From assembly GCF_042682525.1 (NCBI RefSeq), contig NZ_JBHUHP010000001.1, positions 124,001-188,000 of the forward strand: a stretch of DNA of 64,000 nt, in the 5' to 3' direction. This stretch comes from Blastococcus_B deserti (lineage in GTDB: Bacteria > Actinomycetota > Actinomycetes > Mycobacteriales > Geodermatophilaceae). Under the pieces are notes generated by a model that saw only the letters and a list, made by a program, of their open reading frames with translations, had not been told where the DNA came from and searched no databases. Each line of letters opens with the position of its first letter. Position 1 is the first letter of the stretch. Shown here piece after piece: positions 1-6,713 of this stretch. The translations under genes were made by a program, and so were the position numbers.

Positions 1-1
1 G

Positions 2-670
2 ACGCTGGACCTCGGCCGGGTGCGTGAGGTGGTCGCCGCCGTCCGGGAGTCCACGGACCTGGTGGTCCAGCTCTCCAGCGGCGGGGCGGTCACCGACCCG
101 TTCGACGCCCGGCTGGCCGTGCTGGAGGCGGCGCCCGACGCGGCGTCGTTGACGCTCGGCACGGTCAACTTCGGGCGCGACGTGTTCGCCAACCCGTGGG
201 ACCTCATCGTCGAGCTGCACACCCAGATGCAGCAGCGGGGCATCGTGCCGGAGTACGAGGTCTTCGACCTGGGCCACCTGGCGACGCTGCAGCGCCTGCT
301 GGACCGCTACGGCCCGCCGCACGGCGGCCGCGTGCACGTGGACCTGGTGATGGGCGTGCCCGGTGGCATGCCGGGCACGGCCCAGGCCTTGACCTCCTGC
401 CTGCCGTTCCTGCCGGAGGGCGCGACGTTCGCGGCCACGGGCGTGGGACGCACGTCCATCCCGGTGATGCTGGCGGCGCTGTCGGCGGGCGGGCACCTGC
501 GCGTGGGCATGGAGGACACGCTCACCTACGCTCCCGGCGAGCCGGTGCGCGACAACGCCCAACTCGTCGCCCGTGCCGCCGGACTCGCCCGGATCGCCCA
601 GCGCCCGCCGATGAGTACCCAGGACGCCCGAGGTTTCTTGGGCATCGAGCCGATGGAGGTCGCACGATGA
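2..670 (+). CDS. BKACE (DUF849) family beta-keto acid cleavage enzyme, 3' part
   Basis: The reading frame is already open at the first bases, so the 5' end lies outside the window. The visible 222 residues match the C-terminal two thirds of the DUF849/BKACE family. These TIM-barrel enzymes are Zn-dependent and condense a beta-keto acid with acetyl-CoA, giving a CoA ester and acetoacetate. Recognisable pieces are VVQLSSGG, the LTLGTVNFG strand and EYEVFDLGHL, which resembles the family's E-x-E-x-FD-x-GH region. The substrate cannot be read from this fragment. The stop overlaps the start of the next gene (ATGA), so the two are probably co-translated. Family assignment is fairly secure; the reaction is inferred. 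Confidence 0.75.
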   Translation, partial: TLDLGRVREVVAAVRESTDLVVQLSSGGAVTDPFDARLAVLEAAPDAASLTLGTVNFGRDVFANPWDLIVELHTQMQQRGIVPEYEVFDLGHLATLQRLLDRYGPPHGGRVHVDLVMGVPGGMPGTAQALTSCLPFLPEGATFAATGVGRTSIPVMLAALSAGGHLRVGMEDTLTYAPGEPVRDNAQLVARAAGLARIAQRPPMSTQDARGFLGIEPMEVAR

Positions 671-1227
671 GTCCCAAGCCCGCTCCCGCCGGTGGCGCCG
701 CCGTCGACGCGATCCTGCGCCCGGACTTCCTCGAGAACGCCACGCGGCAGCCGATGTCGGAGGTGCGCCGGCTGCGCCGGGAGGCCGAGCAGCAGGAGGT
801 CAACCTCTCCTACACGCGGCGGCTCCTGCAGGGCCGCCTCGACATCGTGCGGCGCGAGCTCCAGCGCCGGGCCGAGCACGACGGGCGGTCCCTGGTGGAC
901 CTGCTCCCGGAGATCCTCGCCGAGAAGGGGCGCGGCCCCGCGCACGGCCTCGGCCGGCACCAGACCGTGCAGCCGCACGCGCCGGAGGAGTACGAGTCCT
1001 GGGTCAACGGGCTGACCAAGGGCGTGGACATCTCCGCGATCGCCGACCTCAGCGACGCCAAGCTGGAGAAGGCCGCGCGTGCGCTGGCCGCGGCCGAGAG
1101 CGACCTGTCGGAGCGCCGGCGTGGGGTGCAGCAGGTGATGGACGGGCTGGCCGCCGAACTCGGCCGCCGGTACCGGGACGGCGAGGCCGACGTCGCCGCG
1201 CTCCTCGCCGACGAGGGCCGCCACTGA
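667..1227 (+). CDS. rsiG: RsiG-type c-di-GMP-responsive anti-sigma factor
   Basis: This 186-residue helical protein holds two perfect copies of the RsiG signature E-x3-S-x2-R-x3-Q-x3-D. The first is E44-S48-R51-Q55-D59 and the second E144-S148-R151-Q155-D159, exactly 100 residues apart. In Streptomyces these motifs on antiparallel helices hold a c-di-GMP dimer, which lets RsiG sequester sigma-WhiG. The two-motif form is the streptomycete type, as opposed to the single-motif homodimeric form described from Rubrobacter. Both helices look like coiled coils, joined by a His/Pro-rich linker (about 88-110). No whiG is visible here. The target sigma factor is inferred, and in this family it might control motile cells rather than aerial spores. 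A hairpin repeat starts just after the stop. Confidence 0.88.
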   Translation: MSPKPAPAGGAAVDAILRPDFLENATRQPMSEVRRLRREAEQQEVNLSYTRRLLQGRLDIVRRELQRRAEHDGRSLVDLLPEILAEKGRGPAHGLGRHQTVQPHAPEEYESWVNGLTKGVDISAIADLSDAKLEKAARALAAAESDLSERRRGVQQVMDGLAAELGRRYRDGEADVAALLADEGRH

Positions 1228-2264
1228 TGAAGGACCCCCTTGCCCCCCACCACTCGCAGGCTCGCGGTGGGGCCCTGCAAGGGGGCCGTTCCCATCCGTC
1301 GCGTTGGCCGGACAACCCGGTCCTGGTCGAGGTGTGGCGTTCCGGTTTCCTGGAGTCGGCGCACCGGGGGTCGCTCGTCGTCCTCGACGCCTCCGGCTCG
1401 GTGACGTTCGCGGTGGGCGCCGTGGACCGGCCGACCCTGCCGCGCTCGTCGAACAAGCCGGTGCAGGCGACCGCCATGCTGGCCGCGGGCTGGTCGCCGC
1501 GCTCGGCGGCGGAGCTGGCGATCGGGGCCGGCTCGCACAACGGTGAGGACGGCCACCGCGAGCTGACCGCCGGGATGCTCGCCGCCGCGGGGCTCGGGCC
1601 CGACGACCTCGGCTGCCCGGCGGCGCTGCCGCAGTACGAGCCGACCAGGGCGAGCTGGCTGGTCGCCGGCCGGCCGGCGGAGCGGCTGGCCATGAACTGC
1701 TCGGGCAAGCACGCGGCGATGCTGTCGGCCTGCGTGGCCGCGGGATGGCCGACCGAGGGGTACCTGTCGCCCGACCATCCTCTGCAGCAGGCGATCGAGG
1801 CGCGGCTGGCCGAGGCCGCGGGTGAGCCGGTGTCCGCCGTCGTCGTCGACGGGTGCGGCGCCCCGCAGCACGCCCTGTCGGTGACGGGGCTGGCGCGGGG
1901 GGTGCTCTCGCTCGTGCAGGCGGCGGAGGGCACCCGGGACCGGGCGGTGGCGGACGCGATGCGGGCGCAGCCCTGGTTCGTGGCCGGCACCGGCCGGGAG
2001 GACACCGAGCTCATGCAGGCGGTCCCCGGCCTGCTGGTCAAGGGTGGGGCCGACGGTGTCCACGTGGCGGCGCTGCCCGGCCTCGGCGCGGTGGCGCTCA
2101 AGCTCGACGACGGCGGCGACCGCGGCCGCACGCCGGCGCTGGCGGCCGGTCTGCGGCGGCTGGGGGTGCCCGCGGAGGAGCTCTCGCGATGGTTGCTGAC
2201 GCCGGTGCCGGGCGGCGACGGCGTCGTCGGACAGGTCCGCCCGGGGCCCTCGTTGACCGCCTGA
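1227..2264 (+). CDS. asparaginase (L-asparaginase II-like, AnsA2/DUF1050 type)
   Basis: A 345-residue protein of the actinobacterial/rhizobial asparaginase II family (PF06089), which hydrolyses asparagine to aspartate and ammonia. Family segments are clear: HRGS near residue 47, the RSSNKP block, GSHNGE, the NCSGKHAAML block and VDGCGAP. It has no signal peptide, so it is cytosolic. The first about 27 codons from ATG 1227 are the hairpin repeat read as protein (MKDPLAPHHS and onward) and are not family sequence. No ATG lies between them and the conserved start near NPVLVEV. GTG 1332 would give a family-like N terminus, while ATG 1227 overlaps the rsiG stop. The start is therefore uncertain; the function is not. 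Confidence 0.85.
   Translation: MKDPLAPHHSQARGGALQGGRSHPSRWPDNPVLVEVWRSGFLESAHRGSLVVLDASGSVTFAVGAVDRPTLPRSSNKPVQATAMLAAGWSPRSAAELAIGAGSHNGEDGHRELTAGMLAAAGLGPDDLGCPAALPQYEPTRASWLVAGRPAERLAMNCSGKHAAMLSACVAAGWPTEGYLSPDHPLQQAIEARLAEAAGEPVSAVVVDGCGAPQHALSVTGLARGVLSLVQAAEGTRDRAVADAMRAQPWFVAGTGREDTELMQAVPGLLVKGGADGVHVAALPGLGAVALKLDDGGDRGRTPALAAGLRRLGVPAEELSRWLLTPVPGGDGVVGQVRPGPSLTA
1230..1287 (+). repeat. stop-codon-linked hairpin repeat, copy 1
   Basis: An imperfect inverted repeat starts with AAGGACCCCC three bases after the rsiG stop. It has a loop-side core CTCGCAGGCTCG and ends in GGGGGCC. The outer arms pair through CCCCTTGC and GCAAGGGG. It shares its frame with three other copies (23091, 25409, 43224) and probably ends transcription of rsiG. 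It also lies inside the annotated 5' end of the asparaginase gene. Confidence 0.7.
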
Positions 2265-2299
2265 GCTGCGCGTTCGGGTGTGATTGGACTCACTCCACT

Positions 2300-2344
2300 G
2301 TGCTAGCAGCTCTGCTTGCAGCAGCTAGCACCCGGGCCTATCGT
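2300..2344 (+). promoter_or_regulatory. promoter and palindromic operator of the XRE-hbhA pair
   Basis: GTGCTAGC (2300-2307) and GCTAGCAC (2324-2331) form a perfect 8-bp inverted repeat with a 16-nt spacer. The match extends to 11 of 12 bases per arm if one mismatch is allowed. A -35-like TTGCAG (2316-2321) and a -10-like TATCGT (2339-2344) lie 17 nt apart inside and beside it. Transcription would begin at or next to GTG 2352, so the message is probably leaderless. A palindrome over the -35 suggests autorepression by the XRE protein; this is inference. Confidence 0.6.
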
Positions 2345-2351
2345 TGGAACG

Positions 2352-2858
2352 GTGCAGACCCCGGGTGAGTTCGTCCGCGAGCAGGTGACACAGGTCCGCG
2401 AGAAGGTGGACCGCGTCGCCGGCAGCGTGGCGGAGTCGGTCGCGGAGGCGCCGGGCGTCGCCGCGGTCAGCTCGCAGGTGGGGGACTTCATCCGCGAGCA
2501 GCGCAATGCCGCCCGGGTGTCGCTGCGCGAGCTGGCCCGTACCGCCGGCGTCAGCAACCCGTACCTGTCCCAGGTGGAGCGGGGTCTCCGCAAGCCGTCG
2601 GCGGAGATCCTCGCGTCGATCGCCCGGGGCCTGAAGATCTCGGCCGAGTCGCTCTACGAGCGGGCCGGGATCCTCGACCGGCGTTCGGGAAATCCGGACA
2701 CCGTGGCGGCGATCCGCTCGGACAGCGACCTGTCCGAGCGGCACAAGGCAGTCCTGCTGGAGCTCTACGAGACCTACGTCCGCGAGCACCGGGCGTCGTC
2801 CCAGGCCGCCACCCAGAACGTCCCTCCCGCAACCCGACCCTCCAAGGAGTCAGCGTGA
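2352..2858 (+). CDS. XRE-family transcriptional regulator (Rv0474-like)
   Basis: This 168-residue regulator has an N-terminal stretch of about 50 residues rich in Val, Glu and Ala (TPGEFVREQV, VAGSVAESVA), probably a coiled coil. A Cro/C1-type helix-turn-helix follows at about residues 56-112 (VSLRELARTAGVSNPYLSQ, then RGLRKPSAEIL). GTG 2352 is chosen because a -10 hexamer sits 7 nt upstream. The gene overlaps the next by GTGA. The same regulator/HBHA/DUF2516 trio occurs in M. tuberculosis (Rv0474-Rv0476). It probably binds the palindrome at 2300-2331. The N-terminal extension is longer than I expect for the mycobacterial protein. Confidence 0.82.
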   Translation: MQTPGEFVREQVTQVREKVDRVAGSVAESVAEAPGVAAVSSQVGDFIREQRNAARVSLRELARTAGVSNPYLSQVERGLRKPSAEILASIARGLKISAESLYERAGILDRRSGNPDTVAAIRSDSDLSERHKAVLLELYETYVREHRASSQAATQNVPPATRPSKESA

Positions 2859-3619
2859 CCCGCATCGACACCGTGAAGCAGTACGGCGAGACCGCCGTGT
2901 CCGCCTACAAGACCCTCAACCTCGCCGTCATCGGCGCCGGTGACCTCGCCGTCGAGCGGGCCCGCACCGCCGTGGCGCAGTTCCGGTCCAAGGCCGAGAC
3001 GCTGCCCGGCGAGGCCCAGGTCCAGGCCGACCTGGCCGTCAAGGAGGCCCGCACCCGGGCGACCGAGGCCGCCGGCAACGCCCGGACCGCCGCCCAGCAG
3101 CTGGCCACCGCGGTCCGGCCCGAGACGCTGCGCGGCACCGTCGCCGGCCTGGTCGAGACCGCCCGCACCCAGGCGCTGTCCACCATCGACGCGCTCGCCG
3201 AGCGCGGTGCCGAGGTCGTCGAGGACCTGCGTCGTCAGCCGGCCCTCCGCCGGGTTGTCCGCCGCGCCGAGCAGGCCGTGGACGCCGTCGAGGAGACCAT
3301 CGACGAGGTCATCGAGGACGCCGCCGAGGCCGTGGTCGAGGCTTCCAACGAGATCACGTCGGTGACGCAGAAGACCGCCGCCAAGGTGACCAAGGCGGCG
3401 GCCAAGGCCGAGGAGCAGGTCGACGCCGCCGCCGACGCGGCCAAGGCCACCGCCGGGGACGTCGTCGAGGAGCCGAAGCCGGCCAAGAAGGCGCCCGCTG
3501 CCCGGAAGAGCACCCCGGCCGCGCGCAAGGCGCCTGCCAGGTCGACGTCGGCCCGCGTGACCCGCGCCCGCAGCGCGAAGCCCGCGGACCCGACCTCGGT
3601 GCCGGCCAAGAAGAACTGA
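2855..3619 (+). CDS. hbhA: heparin-binding hemagglutinin (HBHA)-like coiled-coil protein
   Basis: A 254-residue protein built like mycobacterial HBHA. A short hydrophobic N-terminal helix (about 14-30, YKTLNLAVIGAGDLA) is followed by a long Ala/Glu/Arg coiled coil to about residue 205. A Lys/Ala/Pro-rich tail then contains KPAKKAPAARK and ends PAKKN. In mycobacteria the lysine tail binds sulfated glycans; in a soil actinobacterium it is more likely to bind cell-surface polymers or nucleic acid. The start is GTG 2855, overlapping the regulator stop, so the two are co-expressed. A strong terminator follows at 3647. The resemblance is clear; the role is inferred. Confidence 0.78.
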   Translation: MTRIDTVKQYGETAVSAYKTLNLAVIGAGDLAVERARTAVAQFRSKAETLPGEAQVQADLAVKEARTRATEAAGNARTAAQQLATAVRPETLRGTVAGLVETARTQALSTIDALAERGAEVVEDLRRQPALRRVVRRAEQAVDAVEETIDEVIEDAAEAVVEASNEITSVTQKTAAKVTKAAAKAEEQVDAAADAAKATAGDVVEEPKPAKKAPAARKSTPAARKAPARSTSARVTRARSAKPADPTSVPAKKN

Positions 3620-3646
3620 CGTCCCGCCTGGCGTCGTTCGACCAGG

Positions 3647-3675
3647 GCCCCGGAGCTGCGTCAGCGCTCCGGGGC
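3647..3675 (+). terminator. hairpin terminator after hbhA
   Basis: GCCCCGGAGC (3647-3656) pairs perfectly with GCTCCGGGGC (3666-3675) around a 9-nt loop. It lies 28 nt after the hbhA stop. There is only a weak T tract (TCTGT), as is usual in high-GC actinobacteria. Confidence 0.75.
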
Positions 3676-3745
3676 TCTGTCGCATCCGGATGAGAATGCC
3701 GGATTCCTGCCCGATTCCGGTCCGTCGCGGCGGTACCCTTCCGGC

Positions 3746-4024
3746 ATGTTCGATGCGCTGGTTCTCACCGTCCTCTACTACGGTGCCCTGGCGCTGACGC
3801 TGTGGGCGTTCGTCGACTCCGTCTTCCGTCCCGCGCCCGGGTACGTCGCGGCGGGGAAGCTGACGAAGCCGGGCTGGGCGGCGATCACCGGCCTCGCGGC
3901 ACTGGTCATCTTCTGGCAGGGCCCGATGAGCTTCCTCGGTCTGCCCGCCGTCATCGCCGCCGTCGTGTACCTGGTCGACGTGCGCCCGGCCGTGCGCGGG
4001 CTCCGGCGGGGCAACAGCTGGTGA
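3746..4024 (+). CDS. DUF2516 family membrane protein (Rv0476-like)
   Basis: A 92-residue protein with three hydrophobic segments (about residues 4-22, 43-60 and 62-80) and short charged loops, matching the DUF2516 family. The function is unknown. It follows the XRE regulator and HBHA in the same order as in M. tuberculosis. A terminator separates it from hbhA, and a TACCCT hexamer at 3734-3739 lies 6 nt before the ATG, so it may have its own leaderless promoter. Nothing in the sequence suggests an enzyme. Confidence 0.8.
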   Translation: MFDALVLTVLYYGALALTLWAFVDSVFRPAPGYVAAGKLTKPGWAAITGLAALVIFWQGPMSFLGLPAVIAAVVYLVDVRPAVRGLRRGNSW

Positions 4025-4076
4025 GCGCCCGCCCCTGAGAGCCCCGCCCACGGGGGCCGTCCGGTGGACCGGCTGG

Positions 4077-4271
4077 TCAGTCGGCGGGGATGAGCACCCA
4101 CAGCAGCAGGTAGGCGACGATCTGCGGGCCGGGGAGCACGCAGGACAGCACGAACGCGAGGCGCAGGCGGTTGCGGGGCAGGCCGTAGCGGCGGGCGATG
4201 CCGGCGCAGACGCCGCCGATCACCTTGTGCTCGGAGTCCCTGCGGAGACGACGGTTCGCGGGCGCGGTCAT
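4077..4271 (-). CDS. PspC domain protein
   Basis: A 64-residue protein consisting of one PspC domain. The RRDSEHKVIGGVCAGIARRYG block is followed by a hydrophobic helix ending LLLWVLIPAD. The VIGGVCAGIA signature is diagnostic. PspC domains occur in phage-shock and envelope-stress proteins that sit in the membrane; this is a stand-alone unit with no kinase or toastrack domain. ATG 4271 lies 24 nt from the start of the divergent macrodomain gene, and a TAAGGT hexamer (4285-4280 on this strand) sits 8 nt upstream. Confidence 0.82.
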   Translation of the reverse strand: MTAPANRRLRRDSEHKVIGGVCAGIARRYGLPRNRLRLAFVLSCVLPGPQIVAYLLLWVLIPAD

Positions 4272-4279
4272 ACCTCTGG

Positions 4280-4289
4280 ACCTTACGGT
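4280..4289. promoter_or_regulatory. back-to-back -10 elements of a divergent promoter
   Basis: The ten bases ACCTTACGGT contain TACGGT (4284-4289, plus strand), 6 nt before GTG 4296, and TAAGGT (4285-4280, minus strand), 8 nt before ATG 4271. The two hexamers share two base pairs. The pspC-like and macrodomain genes therefore probably start from one tight bidirectional promoter and both lack leaders. Confidence 0.5.
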
Positions 4290-4295
4290 CGGGAC

Positions 4296-4808
4296 GTGGA
4301 TCTGCGGGCGGTTCGTGGCGACATCACGCAGGCGGACGTGGACGTGATCGTCAATGCGGCCAATCCCGGGCTGCTCGGCGGCGGCGGGGTGGACGGCGCC
4401 ATCCATGCCGCCGGAGGACCGGAGATCCTCGCGGAGTGCCGCACGATCGTCGCGCGGCTGCCTGGCGGCCGGCTGCCCCGCGGGCAGGCGGTCGCGACGA
4501 CGGCGGGTCGGCTGCCGGCGCGCTGGGTCGTGCACACCGCGGGCCCGATCTGGTCGGCCACCCGGGACCTGTCGCCGGTGCTGCGGTCCTGCTACTCCGA
4601 GAGCCTGCGTGTGGCCGACGGGCTGGGCGCCCGGACGGTGGCGTTCCCGGCGATCTCCGCGGGGGTGTACGGATGGCCGCTCGAGGACGCCGCGCGCCAG
4701 GCGGTCGCGGGCGTCCGTGCGGCGTCAGTGGAGCACGTGCGGGAGGTGCGCTTCGTCCTGTTCAGCGACGAAGCCCTGGCTGCCTTCGAGGCCGCGCTCA
4801 GCGACTGA
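4296..4808 (+). CDS. macrodomain protein (O-acetyl-ADP-ribose deacetylase type)
   Basis: A 170-residue protein covering a complete macrodomain. VRGDITQADVDVIVNAAN near the N terminus, GGGGVDGAIHAAGG and the later FPAISAGVYGWP loop are the classic ADP-ribose-binding elements of the MacroD/YmdB group. It likely removes ADP-ribose from proteins, or deacetylates O-acetyl-ADP-ribose, in the cytosol. GTG 4296 is preferred over the longer frame from 4227 because the domain begins immediately and a TACGGT hexamer lies 6 nt upstream. Its 3' end overlaps the convergent next gene by 11 bp. Confidence 0.87.
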   Translation: MDLRAVRGDITQADVDVIVNAANPGLLGGGGVDGAIHAAGGPEILAECRTIVARLPGGRLPRGQAVATTAGRLPARWVVHTAGPIWSATRDLSPVLRSCYSESLRVADGLGARTVAFPAISAGVYGWPLEDAARQAVAGVRAASVEHVREVRFVLFSDEALAAFEAALSD

Positions 4809-5637
4809 ACACGCCCTCGGGGGGCTCGGGGGAGGCGACGGCGTCCGCATCCTGGACCGGCCGGGCCTTCCCCGTGAAGCGGTCGAGGTCCTCGCCGTGC
4901 ACGACCCGCGAGGGCATGGGGTCGCCGGCGCAGCGGCGGACGTACCCGGCGACCGGGAGCTCGCTGTCGGACGCCACGGCGACCAGGTTCCCGAAGCGGC
5001 GGCCCCGCAGCGTGCCCGGTTCCGCCAGGAGGCAGACCTCGCGGAAGACCGACCGGAGGGTGGCGACCTGCCGACGGGCGAAGGCCAGCGGCGGGCCGTC
5101 GGCGACGTTGACCCCGTAGACGCCGCCCGGCCGCAGGACCCGGTGCACCTGGGTGGCGAACTCGGCGGTGGTGAGGTGCGCGGGCGTGCGGGCGCCGGCG
5201 AAGACGTCGCAGATGACGATGTCGGCGGTGGCGGTGTGCAGGGCGGTCAGGCCGACCCGGGCGTCCTCGGGCCGCACGCGGATGCGGGCACCGCGGGGCA
5301 GGGGGAGGTGTTCACGGACGAGGTCGGTCAGTGGTCGGTCGATCTCCACCACGCGCTGACGGGAGCCCGGTCGCATGACGGCGACGTAGCGGGGAAGGGT
5401 GAGCGCCCCACCGCCGAGATGCACGACGTCGAGCGGTGTGCCCGCATCTCCGGCGAGGTCGAGCACGTGACCCAAGCGCCGGACGTACTCGAACTCCAGG
5501 TGGGTGGGGTCCTCGAGATCGACGTGCGACTGCGGCGTGCCGTTGACCAGCAGCATCCAGGAACCGTCCCGGTCGGCGTCGGCGAGCAGCTCGGCGGTTC
5601 CTCCGGCGACGGGGGTGGGGCCCGGCGGCAGTCTCAC
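4798..5637 (-). CDS. spermidine-synthase-like methyltransferase-fold protein
   Basis: A 279-residue protein with a Rossmann SAM/dcSAM-binding core: VVHLGGGALTLPRYV (about 69-84), the acidic strand end RVVEIDRPL, and ICDVFAGARTPAHL. It resembles the spermidine-synthase-like family found alone or fused to transporters in actinobacteria. The substrate is unknown. There is no transmembrane segment, so it is cytosolic. It converges on the macrodomain gene. True polyamine synthesis would need residues I cannot confirm, so I name only the fold and family. Confidence 0.7.
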   Translation of the reverse strand: MRLPPGPTPVAGGTAELLADADRDGSWMLLVNGTPQSHVDLEDPTHLEFEYVRRLGHVLDLAGDAGTPLDVVHLGGGALTLPRYVAVMRPGSRQRVVEIDRPLTDLVREHLPLPRGARIRVRPEDARVGLTALHTATADIVICDVFAGARTPAHLTTAEFATQVHRVLRPGGVYGVNVADGPPLAFARRQVATLRSVFREVCLLAEPGTLRGRRFGNLVAVASDSELPVAGYVRRCAGDPMPSRVVHGEDLDRFTGKARPVQDADAVASPEPPEGVFSR

Positions 5638-5815
5638 CCGTGCAGCGCTCCGCCCCGGTCCCTCACGCGGACATGGTGCCTCACGCCGCTGATGGCCCTG
5701 CCGGATCGATGGCCTTGCCGGATCTCCTGACCGCCCTCGCCGGATCGGTCGGGCGCTCTCTGGACCCGGTCAGAACGGTGGTGGGTCGCAGTCGCGCTGT
5801 GGAGGGCGGACCGGC
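5638..5815. other. intergenic region with three GCCGGATC copies
   Basis: This stretch separates two minus-strand genes. It holds three direct copies of GCCGGATC within about 50 bp (near 5700, 5715 and 5740). I see no convincing ORF, terminator or promoter. The repeats could be a binding site for the promoter of the downstream gene, but nothing else supports that. Confidence 0.35.
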
Positions 5816-6679
5816 TCAGGTCGGTGCGACCGCCGACCATCGGACCGTGATCTCGCCGTGCCGCCATCGTCGTGTCGACCCCACCACCGGCCAGCCCTGG
5901 GCGGCGAGGGCTTGCACCGCCGCGACCCAGCGCTGGCGAGGACCGAATGCCGTCAGTCCGGCGGCGGCCGCCCACGCCGCGTCGAACGCGCGGAGGAACT
6001 CGTGCACCGGCCGGCCGGGGACGTTGTGGTGGATCAGCGCCTTGGGCAGCCGCTCGGCGAGGTCGGAGGGGGCCGAGATGTCCGCGACCCGGGTGGAGAG
6101 CGTGAGCGTGAGCGGGCCGCCGGCGTCGAGGGCGACCCACGCCGCCCGTCGTCCCCACTCGTCGCAGGTTCCCTCGACCAGCAGGCCGCCCGGTCCCAGA
6201 GCGGCGCACATGGTGTCCCAGGCCCGGGCGGCGGACGCCTCGTCGTACTGCCGGAGGACGTTGAACGCCCGCACGAGCACCGGGTTCAGCCCGGCCAGCT
6301 CGAAGCCGCCCACGCGGAAGTCCACCCGGGGCGGATCGCGATCGGCCTCCACCGCCGCCACGCGTGCCGGGTCGATCTCCAGACCGACCACTTCCAGCCC
6401 GTTCACCTCCGGACCGAGCCGCTCGACGAGCTCGAGGGTGGTGATGGCGGACGAGCCGTACCCGAGGTCGACCACGAGGGGCCTGGCCGAGTCACGCAGC
6501 CGGGGGACCTGCGTGGCCAGCAGCCATCGGTCGACCCGGCGGAGGCGGTTGGCGTTGGTGGTGCCCCGCGTGGGCAGACCCAGGGCCCGTGCCCGCCCGG
6601 CCGCGAGCCGCGGCGCCCTGCGCTGGGGCGACGGGGACAGCGATGCCCGGCGCTTGTGGTCGCTGCCCGCCTCGCTCAC
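5816..6679 (-). CDS. class I SAM-dependent methyltransferase
   Basis: A 287-residue protein. The N terminus is basic and unstructured (about 1-45). The Rossmann core follows with VVDLGYGSSAIT as motif I, GLEIDPARVAAV as motif II and GPGGLLVEGTCDEWG further on. This marks a class I methyltransferase, but the substrate is not evident. It is transcribed away from murB across a 34-bp gap, an arrangement I believe is common in actinobacteria. Motif II E-I-D is intact, so it is probably active. Confidence 0.75.
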   Translation of the reverse strand: MSEAGSDHKRRASLSPSPQRRAPRLAAGRARALGLPTRGTTNANRLRRVDRWLLATQVPRLRDSARPLVVDLGYGSSAITTLELVERLGPEVNGLEVVGLEIDPARVAAVEADRDPPRVDFRVGGFELAGLNPVLVRAFNVLRQYDEASAARAWDTMCAALGPGGLLVEGTCDEWGRRAAWVALDAGGPLTLTLSTRVADISAPSDLAERLPKALIHHNVPGRPVHEFLRAFDAAWAAAAGLTAFGPRQRWVAAVQALAAQGWPVVGSTRRWRHGEITVRWSAVAPT

Positions 6680-6713
6680 CGGTCCGGAGGGTAGTCCCGG
6701 TTAGCGTGGTGCC

